From Parabacteroides massiliensis (lineage in GTDB: Bacteria > Bacteroidota > Bacteroidia > Bacteroidales > Tannerellaceae), in the NCBI RefSeq assembly GCF_900155425.1, contig NZ_LT700190.1, positions 124,001 through 188,000 on the forward strand: a stretch of 64,000 nucleotides of DNA, in the 5' to 3' direction. A program made the position numbers and the translations under genes. The notes below the pieces were generated by a model. The model saw nothing but the letters and a program-made list of their open reading frames with translations, ran no database searches and had not been told where the DNA came from. Of this stretch, positions 8,651 through 16,305 are shown piece after piece (the stretch's first letter is position 1; each line of letters starts with the position of its first letter).

Positions 8651-9544
8651 CTATCTATTTTTACGTCCGGAAAAAGACTTGTCCAATATCTTCCGGTACT
8701 CCTCATTGATGTTCATCCGATCCGTCTGTTCGGACTCCAGGATAAAGTCTATCCAGTCCGATCCCCTCACGTGCGCATACAGCCGGTTCAGTTCATTCAG
8801 CTTCTTCTGGTAGAACGATTCCTTGTCTGCCGAAGGCACCCATGAGCTGTGTATCTGCATCACATCGTCGATGATGCGTCCCACTTCCTTCTTGTAGCCT
8901 TCCGTCAGCTTGTCGCTTTTCAGGAACCCTTCGTCCAGAATACCGTTACCGTTCTTGCCGCTGCCCATCATGTCGATGGCCGATTTAATGGAAGCTGCCT
9001 CCCCCTCAGTCATGCCCGCCGCCGTGTCCAGCAAATCCTCAATTCCTTCGATCCGGCTTGTTCCTAAAAAAGCCTTCTCCGTGCGTATAAACGCATCCTT
9101 GTATCTGCGCCATACCATATCACCTGGCATAGTCGCCGCATCCGGCAAGGTGAACATCCGGCGGTTCATCATTTTCGTCAGGTTCTTGTAAATTGAGTCA
9201 TTCCCGTTCTTGAAGATGGTCTTTCCGGCCACCTCAATCGATGCCCGGATAGTCATCCACTCCTTCATACGGGTAGTCAGTCCCGGTGCACAATCAAAAA
9301 AACGGTCAAGCGTTTGCTGCAGGATCTCCACCGACTGCAAGTATTCGTCCTTGGAAGACGCACTCTCCTTACGGGAAGATTCCTCGATAGACTTCATGCT
9401 GGCCTCCATCTCCATCTGTCTCATGAGCAGCTTGGTGTCATTGCTCATGTCGATGTTCGTTGTTTGGGCTGATACCGGCATCACTGCCAGTACCAACCCA
9501 GTCAACACCGAAACAAACACTACTATTAATCTACTTCCTGTCAT
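8651..9544 (-). CDS. exported helical protein of the mating operon (VirB5/TraI position)
   Basis: 297 residues, signal peptide ending PVSAQTTN, mature part almost wholly alpha-helical and charged (for example MRQMEMEASMKSIEESSRKE). It lies directly before traJ. In CTnDOT this place holds TraI (DUF4141), an exported coiled-coil protein probably playing the VirB5 role. Length and topology agree, but I do not see a clear DUF4141 signature, so the role is inferred from position. Confidence 0.55.
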   Translation of the reverse strand: MTGSRLIVVFVSVLTGLVLAVMPVSAQTTNIDMSNDTKLLMRQMEMEASMKSIEESSRKESASSKDEYLQSVEILQQTLDRFFDCAPGLTTRMKEWMTIRASIEVAGKTIFKNGNDSIYKNLTKMMNRRMFTLPDAATMPGDMVWRRYKDAFIRTEKAFLGTSRIEGIEDLLDTAAGMTEGEAASIKSAIDMMGSGKNGNGILDEGFLKSDKLTEGYKKEVGRIIDDVMQIHSSWVPSADKESFYQKKLNELNRLYAHVRGSDWIDFILESEQTDRMNINEEYRKILDKSFSGRKNR

Positions 9545-9555
9545 AGTATCCGTAT

Positions 9556-10239
9556 TTATCTGATTACATTCTTCAGCACATCAATCTGTTGCTCCCGAAA
9601 TCCCTCTCGGTAAACGGCCAGGGAAAACAGCACCCGGCCATGGTAGATGACCCGCATCTTCTCGGCCCTTGCCCGCTCGTAACAATTCTCCATCATGGTG
9701 ATACGTTCCGTATTGTTCGCGATGAATCCCGACTCGCGGACGTACTTGGCCACCCGGCGTTCAATCTGATCCATCTCGTAGTCAGAATTAGCCTTGGCCC
9801 GTTCGTAATAGTCCTCACACTTCATCCGCAAGGAATCACTGGACAGTACATACGTTTCATGGTACTGTTCCCAGAACTCGGCCACATCCTTTACCGTCTG
9901 TTCATACAATTTCATCATGGAAGCCAGGTTCCCGTTGCTCAAGGACTTCTCCTTGGCATACAAGTGCTCTTCCAGAATGTTCAAAACCATATAATTGGCC
10001 GCTGTCTTCTCCTTGTTGGCAATGACATCCATCTTCAGGTTCCCGATACGCTCGAACCGTTTCAGGGAAGAGTTGTTGTTTGCCGACACTATCGCATGTC
10101 GGTAAGGGTCGTACACAAACATCACGCCCTGTGCCGACACAGCCATGCCAGACAGCAGCAGCGCCGCCATTGCCAGTCCCCTTCTGACACCGGTCAGAGA
10201 GAGTGACGAAAACCTGTTATGTCCACCTGTCATTTCCAT
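9556..10239 (-). CDS. exported helical conjugation protein (DUF5045-like?)
   Basis: 227 residues. The hydrophobic segment LAMAALLLSGMAVSAQ lies about 22-37 residues in, so either the start is internal or the signal has a long n-region. The mature protein is helical with GVMFVYDPYRHAIVSANNNS just after the cleavage site. It resembles small exported proteins annotated DUF5045 in Bacteroides conjugative elements, which I recall but cannot check. It is 11 bases from its downstream neighbour and 11 bases from its upstream one, so it is part of the tra operon. Confidence 0.5.
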   Translation of the reverse strand: MEMTGGHNRFSSLSLTGVRRGLAMAALLLSGMAVSAQGVMFVYDPYRHAIVSANNNSSLKRFERIGNLKMDVIANKEKTAANYMVLNILEEHLYAKEKSLSNGNLASMMKLYEQTVKDVAEFWEQYHETYVLSSDSLRMKCEDYYERAKANSDYEMDQIERRVAKYVRESGFIANNTERITMMENCYERARAEKMRVIYHGRVLFSLAVYREGFREQQIDVLKNVIR

Positions 10240-10250
10240 ATAAGTATTGA

Positions 10251-10967
10251 TTACATCCGGTTTGCTTTAGCCGGGTCAAAATCATTGTCCCCTTTTGCCG
10301 GAATATCCTGACATTTAAAGGGATCCAGTGTATTGTTCATCAGCGAATAATCATGGACGCGGCGCAACTGCCACTTGAGTGCGTTGTTTATGGACGTCAC
10401 CTGCCGCTTCATGTCCTCGCCTTTAGTAAAACACTGGCGAATGGTCATCTGCGGATGCGCCGAAGTCCGATCCTTGATAATTCCCATCATATTGTTGAAA
10501 ACACCAATGGTATTATAACCTTGCGTGATAAACACGTCCATTGTCTCCGTCCGCAAAGCGTTGACGGCAAAATCCATATGCTCGAAGCCGGACAAGTAAT
10601 CGCCGTAAAGGCTGACCATCTGACGGATCTGTTTCCACAGTCCCTTCACCAGCCAGAAGTCCTCGAACGCCACATCCACTGTGGACTGCGGTCCGTCCTC
10701 CCAGCCATTCTGTCCGAAGGTACGCAAGCCGTTCTGCACCGCCTCGTTCATTTCGCCCCACTCTTCCGTAAAGCGTGCCAAATCCTCCATCTGCTCCGCT
10801 TCCACTATCTGCACTCCGGAGATAGCCACCAGGCGTGCCGTCTGGTCAGCCACATCCTTCTGCAAGACAGGCAGCGTTGCCGAATCCGTAATCTGCCCGT
10901 AGGCCGACACAACGGAAAGCCATCCAATCAGGACACATATCCATACTTTAGAAGTCAATGTTCTCAT
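10251..10967 (-). CDS. exported conjugation-operon protein of unknown family
   Basis: 238 residues with a signal peptide (ending VSAYGQ) and a helical mature part. It overlaps the 3' end of traG by 20 bases, which supports translational coupling. Together with the two following genes it replaces the traH/traI pair expected between traG and traJ. No motif gives a function. It is probably periplasmic and part of the channel or pilus (inference). Confidence 0.5.
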   Translation of the reverse strand: MRTLTSKVWICVLIGWLSVVSAYGQITDSATLPVLQKDVADQTARLVAISGVQIVEAEQMEDLARFTEEWGEMNEAVQNGLRTFGQNGWEDGPQSTVDVAFEDFWLVKGLWKQIRQMVSLYGDYLSGFEHMDFAVNALRTETMDVFITQGYNTIGVFNNMMGIIKDRTSAHPQMTIRQCFTKGEDMKRQVTSINNALKWQLRRVHDYSLMNNTLDPFKCQDIPAKGDNDFDPAKANRM

Positions 10968-13542
10968 ATACCTTTGTTTTAATGGGGACCCTGTAACCCG
11001 GGCTGTTCACCTTCTCGGCAAACAGCTGGATACTCAGCCCTGTCCGTTTTTGTTCTTCGATATAGGCAGTCAGTGCTATCCGGTACAAGTCGATATGCTT
11101 GCGCCATTCAGCGAGCAGCTCCTTATATAAACGGGGATCGGTGTCCGATTTTCCTCCTGAACGGATACGCATCCAATCTTCCATCACCCCTTTCTCATAC
11201 TCCTGGTAAGCATCATGATACAGTCTGACTGCATCCTTCTCGATACGTGTGGTCGTATAGGTATAATACTGTGCCAATGACACCTCTGTAGCATACACCT
11301 CGCCGATTGCCCCACGACGGATATACACTTCGGAATACTTGTTCCGACCGGCCAGTGTCCCGACCTTATTTATGGAAAATATCTTTGCCAGTTCAGAATT
11401 TGTGATACCCAACACTTTCTGTATTTCATCGAAGTTCTTCTTATTCTTCTCCTGGTCAAGCAAGATCATCGTATCCGCATTCGTAACAATGGCGTTTTTC
11501 AAGATTTTATTGCCGGTCAAGTCAGCCACATCCTGTGTCACGACAATGGCTTCTCCATTGAACTTACGCACTGTCTTGTACAGATACTGCAAATATCCTG
11601 CCATGGAAGGAGATTCGATGGCCTTCCATGCTTCTTCAATTATCAACGACTTACCCCCCTTCTTGATTCTCATTTTCTGTATGAACAGGTCCATGATAAT
11701 CAGTGTCACAATAGGGAACAGGATTTTATGATCCTTGATGGCATCCACTTCAAATACAATAAATTTCTCATCAAACAGTGACTTGTCCATGTCATCATTC
11801 AGCGTGCGCTCATAATCTCCACCTTTATAGAACTTTTTCAACACATACTCGTATGACTCCATTTCCGCATAGCTGCGGATATTAGCCTCACTGATCTGCT
11901 TGTTCATGAAAGGCACGGAGAACTCATAAAACGAATTGAACGACAGATAAGAAGCGTCCCGCCCGCTGTCAAAGTAATCCCTGTAATACTCATTCACCGT
12001 ATTGGAGATCAAGGTGTCCTCCACTTGCGATAGTTCACCCTTGCTACCTTTCCACAGTAGCGTAATCAAGGACTTCAGGAAGTCACGTTTTTCCTCGTTG
12101 AATTCCTCCTTGTTGATACGGAACGGATTCATGGTAATCGGGTTCTCGTCCGTATAGGTAATGTACTTGCCCTTCAGATATTCGCACAAACCCAGATAAG
12201 AGTGTCCGGTATCCACCAGCACGACTTCTATACCATTCCGGTAAATCTGACGTACATACTCGTTGACGAAGAATGACTTACCCGTACCTGTCGGACCCAG
12301 TACAAACTTGTTGGAGTTACGGCAACGTTGGGTGGCGATGATATTGAAGAACGGATCTATGGCCAAGGGGATGCCCTGTCTGTCGCAAAAGTAAGTCTTG
12401 AACGAAGAATGTTCGTCCTGCTGTCTTGCCTCCTTGTAGAAGAAACACAAAGCCGCGTCAGCCGGAACGAGGAACCTGTCATAATCCTTGATGTTCCGCG
12501 CATTTCCCGGCATACATCCCAGGAACAGCGGGAACTGGTTATAGCATTGCTTGCTCGGATAGATACCGCACCGGCTGTTCAGTTGTCCCACAAGCATATT
12601 GGTCGCCTTATCCAGATTCCCCCTTCCGATCAGGGTAAAATTGAAATGGGAATACACCACCATTTTTCCGACCCGTGCCATATCACCCAGCATGTTGGTG
12701 ATATCCTCCACGGCCATATCGTTTCCGGCGTCTGGTATGGAACTATGCCGTTTGCACTTGGTCAACAATTTGGTCTGCACAGCCTGCTGGTCCGGTATGA
12801 ACAATATCTGGTTATAAATCAGTGTATCCACCTCCGGAACGGAAGGGAGGAACGAGAACAAATCCACTGGCATGATAAAATCCCCGATCTCTTCGGTACG
12901 GGAGCATTCTATTTCGCTTGGGACATCCACGCTGTCCACATCCACCAGTGACATCACCCGCACCTCGCGGTCCCCCACCCAGAATTTCTTGCGGGTAGCC
13001 TTGATATTGTCGAAGGCCACCTCTCCCTTATTGAAATTAATGGTACAATAGTTATGCAGATAGTCATTGCACTGGCTTTCGTCCAATGCGGTGATAGCGT
13101 AACCGTTAGCGTCAAACATCTGCAGCAACCGTGAAACATTTGAACGAAATGTATCCCATGCCTCCTTATCGTATGAAAAGAACGATTTTTTAACCTCACA
13201 GGTCAGGATAAGATACGTTTCGGTCTCGGTATATTCACGTCCCTCGAATAACTTAAAATATTCGTTGTCCAAGAAATCCGTATTGTCGCAGACATGATGA
13301 TATTTCTTGCGGAAGAACAAATCCTGTTTCTGGAGGATATAACCGTTTCCGAACAGCTTCAGCAAGTTCGTATAGAAGGAATGAAAGTCCTCATACAACG
13401 ATTTGTCGCCGGACCATTGCTGCACAGGGTTTTCGACACGGAAGATGACCGAATAATCACCCATTGCGTTATATACCACTCCATAGCCCTCCGGCTGTTG
13501 TTCGATACAGATATAAGGAGATTTGAATTCCGATACTTTCAT
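10948..13542 (-). CDS. traG: conjugation ATPase TraG (VirB4 family)
   Basis: 864 residues. The N-terminal half is the VirB4/CagE-type domain. A Walker A motif GPTGTGKS lies at 416-423 and a Walker B LIIEEAW at 633-639, followed by a sensor region (IVVTQDVADLTGN). In Bacteroides nomenclature TraG is the VirB4-like hexameric ATPase that powers assembly of the channel and pilus; it is not a VirD4 coupling protein. It follows traF by 28 bases. Length is normal for the family and the motifs look intact. Confidence 0.95.
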   Translation of the reverse strand: MKVSEFKSPYICIEQQPEGYGVVYNAMGDYSVIFRVENPVQQWSGDKSLYEDFHSFYTNLLKLFGNGYILQKQDLFFRKKYHHVCDNTDFLDNEYFKLFEGREYTETETYLILTCEVKKSFFSYDKEAWDTFRSNVSRLLQMFDANGYAITALDESQCNDYLHNYCTINFNKGEVAFDNIKATRKKFWVGDREVRVMSLVDVDSVDVPSEIECSRTEEIGDFIMPVDLFSFLPSVPEVDTLIYNQILFIPDQQAVQTKLLTKCKRHSSIPDAGNDMAVEDITNMLGDMARVGKMVVYSHFNFTLIGRGNLDKATNMLVGQLNSRCGIYPSKQCYNQFPLFLGCMPGNARNIKDYDRFLVPADAALCFFYKEARQQDEHSSFKTYFCDRQGIPLAIDPFFNIIATQRCRNSNKFVLGPTGTGKSFFVNEYVRQIYRNGIEVVLVDTGHSYLGLCEYLKGKYITYTDENPITMNPFRINKEEFNEEKRDFLKSLITLLWKGSKGELSQVEDTLISNTVNEYYRDYFDSGRDASYLSFNSFYEFSVPFMNKQISEANIRSYAEMESYEYVLKKFYKGGDYERTLNDDMDKSLFDEKFIVFEVDAIKDHKILFPIVTLIIMDLFIQKMRIKKGGKSLIIEEAWKAIESPSMAGYLQYLYKTVRKFNGEAIVVTQDVADLTGNKILKNAIVTNADTMILLDQEKNKKNFDEIQKVLGITNSELAKIFSINKVGTLAGRNKYSEVYIRRGAIGEVYATEVSLAQYYTYTTTRIEKDAVRLYHDAYQEYEKGVMEDWMRIRSGGKSDTDPRLYKELLAEWRKHIDLYRIALTAYIEEQKRTGLSIQLFAEKVNSPGYRVPIKTKVYENIDF

Positions 13543-13570
13543 AAAAACAGTTTTGATTTAATTGTCGATG

Positions 13571-13867
13571 TTATAGGTCCAGTTTACCCCGGACTATACG
13601 TCGTACGATGTAGTAGCCCGCACCCGAATCCCGGCTGTGGAGTCCCTGACTCTGTTTGTACAGTATGAATGACATAGACAGTACGAAACTGACTATCAGC
13701 GTCACCATACCAAACAGGACACCGACTAGATTCCCTACAAGCACACACAGTAAGAAAGAGGTAATCAAAGCAGCCGCTCCCCAACCGATAAACTTGCCTT
13801 TCAAGTTCTTGAATACAAGGGGTCTTTGCAACCCCTTGTACACCTTGAAACCACCTATGCCTTCCAT
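13571..13867 (-). CDS. traF: conjugative transposon protein TraF (DUF4133, VirB3-like)
   Basis: 98 residues with two adjacent membrane helices (about 29-70), preceded by the typical VYKGLQRPLVFKNLKGKFIG and followed by a basic tail. This is the DUF4133/TraF pattern, the VirB3 counterpart that works with the VirB4 ATPase encoded next. It begins 2 bases after the traE stop. Confidence 0.92.
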   Translation of the reverse strand: MEGIGGFKVYKGLQRPLVFKNLKGKFIGWGAAALITSFLLCVLVGNLVGVLFGMVTLIVSFVLSMSFILYKQSQGLHSRDSGAGYYIVRRIVRGKLDL

Positions 13868-13869
13868 TA

Positions 13870-14229
13870 TTACAAGAAAAGGACTTTAAGTATTGAACCT
13901 GTTGCAACGAGGAACAGACAGGCACCGCCCCAGCCGACGATACGCTTGGTAACGTCCTGGTCGCCGTTATTCCACTTGATGTAGATCTGTGCGCCACCGA
14001 CCAGACCGACCAGTGAGCCGACAATCAAACACAGATTGGCTACGGATTCGAAAGTGCCTTCAAGTTGTGAACTTGCTTCATCAATTGCACCTGCAAAAGC
14101 TGACGCATCTTTCTGAGCGAAAGCGTTTGTCACGAATGTCAACATTACGATTGCCAACGACAATGCTCTGGCATTAACCTGATGAAATTTGACACACGCC
14201 AGATTTCTAAAATTACTAATCAAAATCAT
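13870..14229 (-). CDS. traE: conjugative transposon protein TraE (DUF4134, VirB2-like)
   Basis: 119 residues: a long signal region ending FVTNAFAQ, then a helix (AFAGAIDEASSQLEGTFESV) and two hydrophobic segments (NLCLIVGSLVGLVGG and GWGGACLFLVATGSIL) separated by a short charged loop with KWNNGDQDV. This is the DUF4134/TraE family, with pilin-like VirB2 topology. It is the first gene of the mating-channel operon and has a good promoter upstream at 14255-14285. Confidence 0.92.
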   Translation of the reverse strand: MILISNFRNLACVKFHQVNARALSLAIVMLTFVTNAFAQKDASAFAGAIDEASSQLEGTFESVANLCLIVGSLVGLVGGAQIYIKWNNGDQDVTKRIVGWGGACLFLVATGSILKVLFL

Positions 14230-14254
14230 AGTGTTTGGTATTTAGTTAATTGTA

Positions 14255-14285
14255 AAAATATAATATTTCAATTCTTCAAATCAAA
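14255..14285 (-). promoter_or_regulatory. candidate promoter of the traE-traN operon
   Basis: Minus strand: TTTG (14285-14282), a 19-base spacer, then TATATTTT (14262-14255), one mismatch from the TAnnTTTG -7 box. The ATG of traE is about 25 bases downstream. The remainder of 14230-14363 shows no gene. Confidence 0.45.
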
Positions 14286-14363
14286 TCCGCTTGCGCCTAT
14301 ATCAACACCATTTACGGCGCACTGTATAAAAACTACTTCTTCAAATCTTCAGATGCTCCGTTC

Positions 14364-14708
14364 TCAGAATGTATAGACACATCCGTCGAATACCGCCCTA
14401 CCGGACTTCATAAGCTGTTGATTGTAACCGTTCACCTCAAAGCCCTGTGCATAGATGGCACCGGTCACCCGTCGCGGACGATAGGATTCAAGCTCCTCCT
14501 TATCCTCACTCATGTACTCCTTGCGTACATCGGCAGGCAGCTCCATTTTCTTTGCCCGAAAACTTGATGAACTCAGCATATCATCCACAGGGATAATCTG
14601 CGTATCCTCGTCATCAGCCATCGGTGCACTGTTTTTGAGCGCATCAAAAACAATCAATACAAGATAATAGAGGGTATATCCCCCCAAAAGCATAACAATC
14701 CACTTCAT
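14364..14708 (-). CDS. small membrane-anchored protein of the conjugative element
   Basis: 114 residues with one N-terminal hydrophobic helix (MKWIVMLLGGYTLYYLVLIV) and a soluble acidic remainder ending RAVFDGCVYTF. It lies between the DUF3408-like gene and the traE operon, where CTnDOT has traC/traD-type small genes, but I do not recognise the family. A bitopic inner-membrane accessory protein of conjugation is a reasonable guess. Confidence 0.6.
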   Translation of the reverse strand: MKWIVMLLGGYTLYYLVLIVFDALKNSAPMADDEDTQIIPVDDMLSSSSFRAKKMELPADVRKEYMSEDKEELESYRPRRVTGAIYAQGFEVNGYNQQLMKSGRAVFDGCVYTF

Positions 14709-14733
14709 GATCTTATTGTTTTATGGCAGGTTG

Positions 14734-15333
14734 TCAGTTACCCAATCGGCGAACTTTCTTGACGAACTCAGCAAAATTGTCTTCCAAATAACTTTGAATA
14801 ATGTAGGAGGCTAATACCTGGGTAGGAATATTGAAGACTTTCCCAAACAAAAAGATTAAATCACGTGCTTCACCTGTTACTCGAATCACGGCCTTTTCAT
14901 CAATTTGATTATTATCCAAAAATATCCTACACTTTTCCTTGAGTTCCATGATTTCCGGTGTAAATTTCCGCTTTTGTCGAGATACTTTCTTTCGAAGCTT
15001 TTTGCGATTCTCATACATCGTCAACAGTTCGTTCAACTCTTCCTCGGAAATATTCTTCAACGAATCGGCCCTTTTTCTTTTAGGTGTGGGCTCGTTCATG
15101 AATTCTCCAGCACTATCAGCCGGATTCTTTAATGGGTTCTCATTCGGCACGGCCGATACCGTGTCAGTAGGTGATTGGGCAATCGAATTGACCGCCTTGG
15201 GAGTGTCTGAGTCTCCCGTACCAGTAAACGCAGTCGGTGAAGCAACAGAGGAACGTTTATCCTCAGTGTTTTGAGCTGTTCTTTTGGCAGTCTGCTCCTT
15301 CGCCGTTTTGATTAAATCGTTTAGGTTTGCCAT
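14734..15333 (-). CDS. DUF3408-like protein (TraB/TraC position)
   Basis: 199 residues. The first half is low-complexity and polar (Ser, Thr, Asp, Asn). The second half is basic and helical (KKLRKKVSRQKRKFTPEI) and ends with a compact region, about 140-199, containing LASYIIQSYLEDNFAEFVKK. This matches DUF3408 proteins, small basic proteins encoded after parA in Bacteroides conjugative transposons and thought to help DNA processing or partition. The gene follows parA by 75 bases. Confidence 0.65.
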   Translation of the reverse strand: MANLNDLIKTAKEQTAKRTAQNTEDKRSSVASPTAFTGTGDSDTPKAVNSIAQSPTDTVSAVPNENPLKNPADSAGEFMNEPTPKRKRADSLKNISEEELNELLTMYENRKKLRKKVSRQKRKFTPEIMELKEKCRIFLDNNQIDEKAVIRVTGEARDLIFLFGKVFNIPTQVLASYIIQSYLEDNFAEFVKKVRRLGN

Positions 15334-15408
15334 TGCAAAATTATCATTTTAATTTGATTCTCATAAAGTTATGGATAAACACTTTTTGTAATTTAAAGCA
15401 AGTTAACG

Positions 15409-16110
15409 CTATTTCAATTTCTTTATTATATAAGCAAAAGCATTCTCAACGACAGCCAGCACATAGGGATTAATGAACATCGTACTTAAATTCCGGGAAA
15501 GGTTTACGGTACGCGCCACATCCGGTGTGATATGGCACCCCATACCCAACAATTGCTGCTCAATATCACTACGGCTCGAATAATTTGCTGATGTCATAAT
15601 GGCATTTGGCACAACGAAGCGTTTGGCTCGAAGATTCATCCCGCGTAATGCGTTAGTGAACGTAAGTGTGGAGCTGTTGTCAAAATCACTGAAGCTTGTC
15701 GGTGTGATGATGGCATCTGCCAGCCGGAAAATAGGTTCCATTTGCTCAATGTCCAACTGTCCGGGCATGTCGAATATATTGAAGTCATTTTCAGAATCGG
15801 TAAAAGAGTCCTCCCCATTGTCGAGCCATCCGCGTATAGCACCGGAGAGCACGTCAAACGGAAGGCGTTCGATCCGGAACAAAGAGTTTGGATTGACAGG
15901 AACCGGGCAATCATCATTCTGGATTTTTTCGGTATCATAATGGATACCCTCAAAAGTCAGGTCCAGCAGGTACTTTTCAAAGATGCTCTGTTGCTTGTCG
16001 CAATCCAATACACGGCATCTGTAACCGGCCATACCGAGGTAGTCACTGAACAACAAAGCCAGTGTGCTTTTCCCCACACCGCCCTTCTGATTGGCAAAAA
16101 CTATTAACAT
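15409..16110 (-). CDS. parA: ParA/MinD-type partition ATPase
   Basis: I start at MLIVFANQKGGVGKS (16110), giving 233 residues with the deviant Walker A KGGVGKS at 9-15; the open frame extends to 16242 but that part lacks family character and covers the promoter. Later motifs are DCDKQQS (switch I) and NIFDMPGQLD (Walker B region). This is the small ParA found at the head of Bacteroides conjugative transposon operons (the traA position). Such proteins influence maintenance or conjugation of the element. A canonical promoter and inverted repeats lie just upstream. Confidence 0.88.
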   Translation of the reverse strand: MLIVFANQKGGVGKSTLALLFSDYLGMAGYRCRVLDCDKQQSIFEKYLLDLTFEGIHYDTEKIQNDDCPVPVNPNSLFRIERLPFDVLSGAIRGWLDNGEDSFTDSENDFNIFDMPGQLDIEQMEPIFRLADAIITPTSFSDFDNSSTLTFTNALRGMNLRAKRFVVPNAIMTSANYSSRSDIEQQLLGMGCHITPDVARTVNLSRNLSTMFINPYVLAVVENAFAYIIKKLK

Positions 16111-16149
16111 ATTTATTTCGGTTTTGGTTACTACTAAATCATTGTCAGA

Positions 16150-16181
16150 CAAAGATAAGCAAATCAGTACGACAGAGCAAA
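16150..16181 (-). promoter_or_regulatory. promoter of parA operon
   Basis: Minus strand: TTTG (16181-16178), 20-base spacer, TATCTTTG (16157-16150). This is an exact match to the Bacteroidales consensus. Predicted start is near 16143, giving a leader of about 33 bases before the chosen parA ATG and supporting that start. Confidence 0.7.
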
Positions 16182-16210
16182 TTTTATTAGTTTTTTCATT
16201 TGATACACCG

Positions 16211-16228
16211 GAATTCCGTTGGGAATTC
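16211..16228. promoter_or_regulatory. inverted repeat upstream of parA (possible operator)
   Basis: GAATTCC-gttg-GGAATTC, a 7-bp perfect inverted repeat, about 30 bases upstream of the parA -33 box. Such a site could be bound by ParA, the DUF3408 protein or another regulator (inference). Confidence 0.4.
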
Positions 16229-16253
16229 TCTCTGATTTGCATCCATTACAGTT

Positions 16254-16296
16254 CTGGTTGACACCTTCCACTATTCCATGAGAACGTATCAACCAG
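16254..16296. repeat. 11-bp inverted repeat between relaxase and parA
   Basis: CTGGTTGACAC and GTATCAACCAG are inverted with one mismatch and separated by 21 bases. It lies in the gap between the relaxase stop (16306) and the parA promoter. It could be a partition or origin-of-transfer element, or an operator; location beside mobA and parA suggests plasmid-type function. Confidence 0.4.
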
Positions 16297-16305
16297 CACT
16301 TAGTA

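Noticed and set aside
16111-16242. N-terminal extension of parA to 16242
   Set aside because: The extension covers the promoter and lacks ParA similarity; family proteins start at the strand before the Walker A motif.
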